From Berberis thunbergii (Eukaryota > Streptophyta > Magnoliopsida > Ranunculales > Berberidaceae), in assembly GCA_003290165.1 (NCBI GenBank), contig QNQO01000219.1, positions 372,001 to 436,000 of the forward strand: a stretch of 64,000 nucleotides of DNA. Direction: 5' to 3'. Within the stretch, counting starts at the first letter, position 1. Each line of letters begins with the position of its first letter. Both the position numbers and the translations under genes were made by a program. The notes beneath the pieces are model-generated. The model was not told the DNA's origin. It saw nothing but the letters and a program-made list of their open reading frames with translations, and made no database searches. Below, piece after piece: positions 56,861 through 64,000 of the stretch.

Positions 56861-58416
56861 ATGAATTTCTTTGATGACAACCTAGTTGACGAATCTGAGC
56901 ATGACTTGTACCATATCCCTGATGATTTGCTGATTGTTTTTGCGTCTGGAATGTTAGGTCCCACAGTACCTCCTCATGGGTTCATAGGTTTGCATCGAGG
57001 TATGTTCGAGTTCGGACTTCTATTTCTAGTGTCGGGCTATGTCTGGCGTTTCTTTACCCATCTTCGTATTCCTCCCGCTCAAATGGCACCGAGCGGGTTT
57101 AAAATATTGTCATCAATTTTCTTGAAAGCCCATGACGTTAGCTTTCGTTTGACTATGCTGGTGATTCATCACTTGACTGATGCCCATCTAGATACCAGGA
57201 GTATTTGTAGGCTAACTTGTCCCTCTAGTCTGCGACTGACGATGGGCAGCAAAGAATCTTGGGAGAAGCATTGATTCTGGGCTTCGGCGGTGGACTCCGG
57301 TTACTTCGGAATCAGGAGTCGTAGAGTGTCTCGGTACTTTCTATTTGACCTTGGTGAGTTCCTTGGTCGTTGATGCATGCATACCCTTTCGCATTTTTTG
57401 TGTGATTCTGACGTTGATTATTTGTCTCAGGGAAGTTTGTTATTTCATCCCTCGGCGAGGAAGAGAAGCAAATAAAAAAGAAGTTTCTTGGGCTTTATTT
57501 GATTTCTGTTGAAGAAGTTGTGATGCTTGACAATGTCATGCGTAGCGGGCTGTTGCAGTGCTCTTATGGGACTCACCTAGCATTTGGTTCCCTGGTTGAA
57601 GGGGTGATTGCTCATCGCACGATGAAGAGAAGTTTAGCTCTGCTAAGCCCTTACAGGCTTGCCGAGTTGGAGGTGAACGTGCTTCCTATTGTTGCCCCGA
57701 GGAAGAGGCAGACTATTGTCATGGCGGCCTATCCTTTCAGTGCCCTTGTCGTAGTACCGCACGGGCCTGTCTCGGTGCAATCTGAGGCCCGTGGGAGGGT
57801 TCTTGGTTTGGAGAAGGCCTTTGCTGACCTACGGATGTCGTACTCGAATGCTCTTTATTGGGCGAAGGGTTCCGATGCTGTATCATCTGAGGGTGGAGGC
57901 CCCAACCGTTATTTCTGACTCATCCGTTGAAGGTATGAGGGCTCAGCTGAGGGTTAGCGAGTCTGACTTGACGTCAACCTGTGCTGACTGTGGTAGACCA
58001 AGGCCGAACTAGAGCGTTTGGATACTGCTATGGACAGGTGAACTTCTGAACGTGATGCTGAGAGGAAGCGCGTGGAAGTGATATGGGTCGTTGAGAGGCA
58101 GCAGCTGGAGGCCGTGGTTGACGTGGGGCTTCGTTGTGCCCTTGGGGCGGAGAGATTGTTGGCAGAAGAGCGCTCGCACTACTAGGCTTTGCTGGGGGCA
58201 GTGGATTTTGATGTGCCGGACAAGAGGCCGCAAATCTCGTCTGAAGTCATTCGTGGCGGATTGGAGCTTATGGAACTGATCAGGGGAGAGCACCCTGATA
58301 TTGATCTTGACTCCGCCCGTTATAGGAGGGATTTTTGGGTCGATCAACAGAGGGGAGGGTTCTGGTGCTGCGAGGCTAAAAGACGAGGAAGATGCTTCTC
58401 CTTAGATCTGTTGTAA
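56861..58416 (+). pseudogene. Antisense ORF of element D (gypsy-type transposon domain)
   Basis: Starts MNFFDDNLVDESEHDLYHIP. The domain block reads GFIGLHRGMFEFGLLF, FFTHLRIPPAQMAPSGFK and HDVSFRLTMLVIHHLT. An intron at 57354-57430 (GTGAGT ... TTTGTCTCAG, 77 bp) is visible, after which VMLDNVMRSGLLQ and EARGRVLGLEKAFADLRMSY continue the gene. The C-terminal stretch (about 58000-58416) is charged and broken by a few stops. Function unknown; antisense genes in this position are known in Tat-lineage elements. Confidence 0.65.
57354..57430 (+). other. Spliceosomal intron in the antisense ORF of element D
   Basis: TTG|GTGAGTTCC at 57354 and TATTTGTCTCAG|GGAAG at 57430. Same place in the gene as the intron at 2841-2911 of element F. 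The downstream exon also begins GGAAG/GGAGG in both. Confidence 0.65.
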
Positions 58417-58622
58417 TGTTCCTTTATGGTAGGATATTATGTAAACATGTTTTTCTTTGAATGAAAGTATTGTTTTTCCCTGCATAGTAGTGTTTGTTTT
58501 TGTTGTTTTCTGGTCCACAGAGTCGTCGTATGTAATGACTCTTCAGTATTGGTGGACTAGCGCTGACTTTATCTTCCATTCCTTTGGTCGTTGTGACCCG
58601 CACGAAGCGGGTTAGGTTCTGT
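58417..58622. other. 3' flank of the D antisense ORF
   Basis: Short non-coding stretch with TTTGTTTTTGTTG near 58495, leading into the tandem array. Confidence 0.4.
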
Positions 58623-59345
58623 CTGGCAAGTTCAGCAATCATTGTCTGTAGTAAGAGCAATGATCCCTTGGCGAGTCGTTGTCTTCAGCAGACAAGTGTT
58701 AATTAGGCTTTGGGCACCAGAAGCCATCGTCATCAATCACGAACTGACTAAGCTTACCTGGCAAGTTCGGCCATCATTGCCTGCAATGAGAGCAATGTTT
58801 CCTTGGCGAGTCGTCATCATCAGTGGACAAACGCTGACTAGACTCCCACTTCCTCTGCCATCGTGATCTGCGCAAAGTAGATTAGACTTTGGGCTTAAGA
58901 AGCCATCGTCATGAGTCGCAAACTGACTAAGCTTACCTGGCAAGTTTGGCGATCATTGTCTGTAGTGAGAGCAATGATCCTTTGGTGAGTCATGGTCATC
59001 AGCAGGCAAGTGCTGACTAGACTCATACTTCTTCTGCCATCGTGATCCGCACAAAGCAGATTAAGCTTTGGGCACCAGAAGCCATCGTTATCAGTCGCGA
59101 ACTAACTAAACTTACCTGGCAAGTTTGACGATCATTGTCTACAATGAGAGCAATGATCCCTTGGCAAGTCATCGTCATCAGTAGACAAGCACTGACTAGA
59201 CTTTCACTTCATCTGCCATCGTCATTAGTCGCGAACTGACTAAACTTACCTGGCAAGTTCGCCGATCATTGTCTGCAGTGAGAGCAATGATCTCTTGGCG
59301 AGTCATCGTCATCAACAGACAAATGCTGACTGACTCCCATTTCCT
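58623..59345. repeat. 179-bp tandem array of element D
   Basis: CTGGCAAGTTxxGCxATCATT recurs at 58623, 58758, 58937, 59116 and 59250, giving spacings of 135, 179, 179 and 134. The short units lack about 45 bp (the part with CTCTGCCATCGTGATC and CGCAAAG). It lies at the same place as the B array but the monomer sequence is different. Confidence 0.88.
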
Positions 59346-60350
59346 CTGCCATCATACATCCCCGACCTGTTGACCTTGGCAACTCTATAAGTTCCTTCCC
59401 AATTCGAGTTTAGCTTTCTTGCTCCAACTTCTTTGGTGTTTTGCTGGGTCTTACTGAGTACCCAATCTCCCACCTTGACCTTCTTGTTATAATATTGCAC
59501 CATTCATTGTTGGTAGGCGGCTATCTTGGTGGAGGCTAGGTTTCATTTTTCTTCGAGGAGGTTTAGTCCCACGCATAAGGCTTCGTCATTACTGTCTAGT
59601 TTGAATTCTTCCATCCGGAAGGTTGGCACCTCGAGTTCTACCGGAACCATAGCTTTTGACCCGTATACTAGGGCGAAGGGTGTTTCCTTGGTAGGGATGC
59701 TTTTAGTCGTTCGATATGCCCAGAGTATTCATGTAGCTCTGAAACCTATTTTCCTTTGTCCGCGTTAAGTTTCCTTTCAATGGCTTCTAGGATCGTTCGG
59801 TTGGTAACTTCCGTTTGGTTGTTGGCTTGGGGGTGTCCTAGTGAGGAGAAGTGATGCTCGACTCTCAGACTTTTGCACAATTCTTTGACCTTGCTACCTT
59901 CGAATTGAGTTCTGTTGTCGCTGACCAATACCCTAGGGATGTTGAATCTGCAGACGATAACGGCCATATGAATTTTTCGGTTTGGACCTACCCTATTTTG
60001 GATAGGGGCTCAGCCTCAACCCACTTGGTGAAGTAGTCGACGACTACAATAAGGAATTTTTTACCAGCTAATGTCGGAAGTAGTCTGACAATGTCCATTC
60101 CTCATTGCGCAAACAACCAAGGACTAGTCATAGAGTGATTGGGCCAACATATGGGTGTATGATGCGAACCTCTGACATTTTTCGCACTTGCAGACTATAT
60201 CTTTGGCGTCCCGCTGCATGGTCGACCAATAGTATCCTAGAGTCAGTGCTTTGTGAGCGAGTGTTCTTCCGCCTGAGTGATTCCCACATATGCCGCTGTG
60301 GAGAGTCCCCAAGATTCTGCTAGCCTCCGGGGGTGATAGACATCAAAATA
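59310..60350 (-). pseudogene. Integrase of element D
   Basis: Minus strand: HHCC finger in GICGNHSGGRTLAHKAL...CKCEKCQRF (60310-60170). The catalytic core contains RVLVSDNRTQFEG, with the second Asp (59930-59890), and GHPQANNQTEVTNRTILE, with the catalytic Glu (59840-59790). A C-terminal stretch DWVLSKTQQNTKEVGARKL...WEGTYRV lies at 59470-59390. Stops near 60110 and 59750 break the frame. No chromodomain follows, as expected for the Tat lineage. Confidence 0.8.
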
Positions 60351-60639
60351 GTGGTCCTGTGATCGATCTCCTATACAACTTGTCGTTTAGGAGAGTGTAC
60401 TTTGCTGCACTATTTTTAAGTCTCCACGCTTCAACCTTTTTGTTGGCAGAGTCTTAGTTGTTATATATTCTAGAATTGGAGTTGTCCAATTGTGTCGTGT
60501 TTCTGTGGTGTAGATATATCCGTGTTCTTTATCGTTGAAGCTTGATTCCTCTTGATATTCGTTGATGCTGCTGGAGATGTCGTTGGAGGTCGAGGCTTTT
60601 TTCGCCACCTCGTCAGCCTTTCGGTTGTCGTCTCAGGTC

Positions 60640-61490
60640 ACTGTGTGAGTTGACAACTCTTGAATTTGCCCATTATGCCAAGTACCTTGTCGCAGTAGCC
60701 TGTCATCGTGGATATTTACTATTGAAATATCCTTTGACCTGGTTGACCACTAGCCTTGAATCATTGTACGTTGTTAGGCAATCTATGCCGATTCCTAAAG
60801 CTAACTTTAGGCTTGACAGGAGGGCTTCGTATTCAGCCTCGTTGTTTGAAGCGGGGAAACCGCTTTTGACTGCCTTTTCCAAGGTGAAAACATTGGGGAG
60901 CGGAGTGTGATACTGGCCCCGCTTGCGTTGTTAGTTGAAGATATGTCGCAGCGTAGGGTCCAAGTTTGTTCATCTGATTCCACGAGTTGGTGATCTACCT
61001 TTGGGTTTTCTCCGGTAGTAAACTCGGCGATGAAATCAGCGAGTGCCTGGGCTTTGATGGTTGTTCTTAAAGCGTAGTTTATGTTTGCTCGAGCTCTACT
61101 GACCATTTCACCATCATGCCAGATAGATCGGGTTTATGTAATACCGAGCGGAGCGGGTGCTTAGTCAGGACCGTTACGAAGTAGGCATGAAAATAGGGCC
61201 TTAGTTTCCTAGAGGATATGACCAGTGCCAGAGCTAACTTTTCAGGTCTAGGTAGTGTGTCTCTACTTCTACGAAGGTTTTGCTAGTGTAGTATACTAGC
61301 TTCTAGGTTCCATAATCGTCTCGTACAAGGGTCGAACTGACGGCATGTTTGGAAACAGACAGATACAAGTATAGTGTTTTGCCTATCGCGGGCCTTGAGA
61401 ATAGCTCTGGACTCCCCATGTATGCTTTCAGGTTCTGAAAGGCTTGTTTACATTTCTCGCTTCACGAAAATCCTTTACTCCCTCTTAGTA
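60640..61490 (-). pseudogene. RNase H region of element D
   Basis: TTIKAQALADFIAEFT (about 61070-61010) followed by WTLRCDISSTNNASGA is the start of the second, additional RNase H domain typical of Tat elements (normally W-x-L-x-V-D-G-S; here the DG is changed). Downstream EAEYEALLSSLKL-like and NDSRLVVNQVKGYF-like codons are visible near 60830 and 60740. Several stops. Confidence 0.7.
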
Positions 61491-61499
61491 TTTTGAAGA

Positions 61500-62430
61500 A
61501 TGGGAGGCATTTGTTGGATGACTTTGATATAAATCTGTTGAGTGTTGCTACCCTCCCAGGCAGGATCTGAACATCTCTGATAGTGGACGGTGATTTTGTC
61601 GAGAAGAGCCTAGATTTGTTTCGGATCGGCCTTGATTCCCCTTTTGTTTACTATATAGCCAAGAGTTTCTAGGACTCGACTCTGAACGTGCACTTTTGCA
61701 GGTTAAGTTTCATTCGGTACTTCCCGAGTTGATTGAATGTTTCGGCAAGATCTTGGACGTGGTCTAGGCTGCGAAGGCTCTTGACCAGCATGTCATCGAT
61801 GTATACTACCATATTTTTATCGATCTGTTGTTTGAACATTCGGTTAACCAGTCATTGGTATGTAGCTCAAACATTCTTCAAGCTGAATGGCATTACCCTA
61901 TAACAGTATGTTTCTCTTTCCGTTACAAATGAGGTTTTCTCTTGGTCTGGAGGGTGCATCAATATTTCATTGTAGCCTGAATAGGTGTCTATAAAGCTCA
62001 GGAGGTTGTGTCTCGAGGTGGCGTCTACGAAATGATCGAGGCGAGGGAGTGGGAAACTGTATTTAGGACAGACTTTGTTTAGGTCTGTATAGTCTACACC
62101 ACTCTCCACTTCCCGTTCTTTTTCACGAGAATGGTATTTGCCAACCAACCGGGATATTGTGCCTCTTTGATCGTGTCTGCGTCGAGCAAACGTTGCACTT
62201 TCTCATTTATGATCGCGTTCATTTTGAGCGCCATGTGCCTTTTCTTTTGCCTGACAGTTTTCTTCGAGGGGTCTACTTCGAGGCGATGCGTGATTATCGA
62301 CGGATCGATTCCTACCATATCTTGCATAATCCATGCGAAAATGTCCTGGTTTCGACGTAGCAACTTCGTAAGTTGCCCTGCCACCACTTTGTCTAGGCGG
62401 GAACCGATTTGAATGGTCCTGTCATTCTGA
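61500..62430 (-). pseudogene. Reverse transcriptase of element D
   Basis: Minus strand: NQDIFAWIMQDMVGIDPSII, KRHMALKMNAIINEKVQRLL and ANTILVKKNGKWRVV (62390-62100), then DYTDLNKVCPKYSFPLPRLD, LLSFIDTYSGYNEI and the MVVYIDDMLVKS catalytic block near 61810. A frameshift lies at about 62100 and a stop at about 61865. The Asp-Asp pair is intact. Confidence 0.82.
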
Positions 62431-62464
62431 GGGTTGTCGAGGTAGACCGTTACAGTTTCTTTTT

Positions 62465-63100
62465 TTACTGCCTGACATTGGGCTTTCCCCGAGGGCTTAC
62501 CTGTGCCTCGCCCAATGCTGGTTGTTCTCTTCTTGGGCTTCGGATTGAGTGGAGGATAGTCTTAACCGTTGGGATGGCTACCAGTAGAGATCTGTCAAAT
62601 GGCAAAGCCGCCATGCATTGGCATTCCCTAGCCAGTAGATGATCTCCTCTCAACGTACCGATCGCTCGGTCCGTAGGATACTTGAGGCACTAGTGCAGGG
62701 TGGAGATCGTCGCATGCATCTGATGTATCCAGGGTCTTCCTAGAACCATGTTGTATGCCGAAGGTGTATCGATCACAATGAACTCTTGAAACAGGGTCTT
62801 ATGGGTTGGTTGTTCCCCTATTGTTATCGTCAGTTGTATCTTTCCCAAGGGTCTTATCGTTTTGCACCGCTGAAACCGGTTAATGGATGACTATCTGGGG
62901 TCAATGTCGTTTCGACCAGTTGCATGTTGCGTAGCGTGCGAAGGAATAGGACGTTCATCGAGCTCCCAGTATCAATCAGAGACCTCCTTACCTCCCAGCC
63001 TGCGAGAGAAATTGTTACAACCAGAGCGTCGTTATGTGGGTGTTGTATGCCCCGGAGATCATCCTGTGTGAACGTCAGAGGCGTGGATGAGCCTCACCTT
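62465..63100 (-). pseudogene. Aspartic protease region of element D
   Basis: RSLIDTGSSMNVLF (about 62990-62945) is the catalytic block with an intact DTGSS, preceded by NDALVVTIS and followed by a MRGDHLLARECQC linker (62653-62610). A stop at about 62870 and shifts interrupt the frame. Confidence 0.75.
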
Positions 63101-63488
63101 CGCTCATGTTGCGTCGAATGCTCACCACATATAGCTTGGACTTATTGGATAGTTCAGACTCAGAATATGTTCCATGAAGCACATGTATTTTGTCGAGTGG
63201 TGAAGCCTCGTATCCGGTTCTCGCTAGCTCTTTTCCCAGAGTAAGGGATTTTTGAGTCTCCTTCATCTGACCTGACACGTTTGCCGGAGAGCCCATCGCG
63301 ACTGCCGCCAGCGTAGGGGCGTCGGCTGGATACCCGTGCGCGGCAGGAATTGCTAGGAGAGATGATATAGGGACGCCCGAGCGTTGGACGTGTTCCTTGG
63401 TTCTCCGTCGTCGCCTGACCTGGTGGTCACCATCTATATGGATTTTGGTAGGAGACGACGCTAAGTCTAGAATTAAGAACTATGCCGT
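63100..63488 (-). pseudogene. Gag remnant of element D
   Basis: About 390 bp between the primer site and the protease. A short open stretch starts MGSPANVSGQMK at 63296. None of the gag core seen in B and C (LTWFHSLPP-type) is present, so most of gag is deleted. Confidence 0.55.
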
Positions 63489-63508
63489 CCCCACGGACGG
63501 CGCCAAAC
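63489..63508 (-). promoter_or_regulatory. Primer binding site of element D
   Basis: On the minus strand GTTTGGCGCCGTCCGTGGGG directly follows the LTR end, identical to that of element B. Confidence 0.8.
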
Positions 63509-64000
63509 TGATGCAGTCATTTTTCACTCATTGTTCTGACCTACGGGGTGGTCGATGGCTCTTCAATGCTAAAGTCAAACAAGGATCTGAGGAAGGTGTA
63601 ATGTTGTAACAGGAAATTTGTAGCACCTATTAGCTTACCAACCTCATGTCTTATTTATAGTGCAAGGAGTCCTGGTTTAACCAAGCCATCGTAGGCGTAG
63701 ATTAGGGAAGAGATTTTCGTGGAGATCCTTCTCTAATTAGGAGTCATGTTGTAGGAGGAAAGTTCCATGTTAGCTTCGTACTCCTAGATGCGCACGAGAT
63801 AGTTTCCAATCCGAGATCATTCGTGGAAGGGAGTTTTCTTGTGTGAAAGATTCTCTGGTGTTTGTTTCCTAGTTGGAAGCAAATAACAGATGTGGTTGCC
63901 TGTTCAAAGCAGATTTTCAAGATACTTAGCTGGAAATGACTTACAGGTATTGAGGATAGTTGTGAGACGTGTGGGCCTAGCATGCTGTGAGAGTCCAAGC
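63509..64000 (-). repeat. 5' LTR of element D, cut by window edge
   Basis: On the minus strand the LTR ends ...GACTGCATCA at 63509. About 492 bp are in the window, and about 180-200 more are expected beyond it from comparison with the 3' copy. Confidence 0.85.

Larger units (their letters stand above)
55936..64000 (-). mobile_element. Element D: Retand-like Ty3 element with pol, antisense ORF and tandem array; cut by window edge
   Basis: Minus-strand order: 5' LTR (from beyond 64000 to 63509), primer site, short gag remnant, protease, RT, RNase H, integrase (to about 59310), 179-bp tandem array, antisense ORF on the plus strand, 3' LTR (56608-55936). Most of gag is deleted: only about 400 bp separate primer site and protease, against about 1.4 kb in B. 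Pol domains carry a few stops and frameshifts but are the best preserved of the Tat-like copies. Confidence 0.85.

Overview
This is nuclear DNA of a flowering plant, most likely a eudicot. It holds one intact host gene (exportin-2/CAS), one host gene cut by the left edge (PB1 domain), one tRNA gene and otherwise almost only transposable elements (TEs), many nested. Spliceosomal introns, plant LTR-retrotransposon lineages (a chromovirus, Tat/Retand-like Ty3 elements, a long solo LTR), CACTA and hAT elements, and TTTAGGG-like DNA all support a plant. The species cannot be named. Retand-like elements were first described in Silene, but that alone does not place the sequence.

Layout. 1-164: last visible exon of a PB1-domain gene (+), then a repeat-rich intron and a hAT fragment. 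661-10189: 3' fragment of an old plus-strand Tat-like element (F) with an antisense ORF and 3' LTR, interrupted at 3619-9401 by a young, complete chromovirus (A, minus strand, one 1550-codon gag-pol ORF, 509-bp LTRs). 10199-10349: PIF/Harbinger-like fragment. 11150-12600: large foldback of ~190-bp repeats. 13371-16394: exportin-2 gene (+), whose only coding intron is a diverged tandem copy of the adjoining exon. A 3'-UTR intron may follow. 18890-18961: tRNA-Gln(CUG), minus strand. 19294-19853: hAT element with target-site duplication (TSD). 20458-26163: 5.7-kb CACTA element with no transposase, made of subterminal repeats and a ~2-kb GATCA array. 27479-30274: Tekay/Del-type solo LTR containing a COP1-interacting-protein-7-like exon fragment.

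30930-50200: an old minus-strand Tat-like element (C). It is split by a hAT element (32000-32755) and by a 12.8-kb nest (33759-46522), which is an LTR-like sequence X with CATTG TSD. X is itself filled by the 3' end of a minus-strand Retand-like element (E') joined to a plus-strand Retand-like element (B). 50435-51420: degenerate telomere-like repeats that switch strand in the middle. 53065-53980: hAT element. 54699-54867: small MITE. 55936 to the right edge: minus-strand Retand-like element D, with pol, an antisense ORF and a 179-bp tandem array.

How the parts relate. The Tat-like copies share an LTR type (TGATG...CATCA termini, ~660-690 bp), a TGGCGCC-type primer binding site and an antisense ORF upstream of the 3' LTR. 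That ORF resembles the 'putative gypsy type transposon' domain and keeps an intron that the sense genomic RNA could not splice. B keeps gag and protease but no RT/RNase H/integrase. D keeps pol but has lost most of gag. Only element A looks capable of encoding a full set of proteins. Family names come from recognising motifs by eye; no database search was possible.
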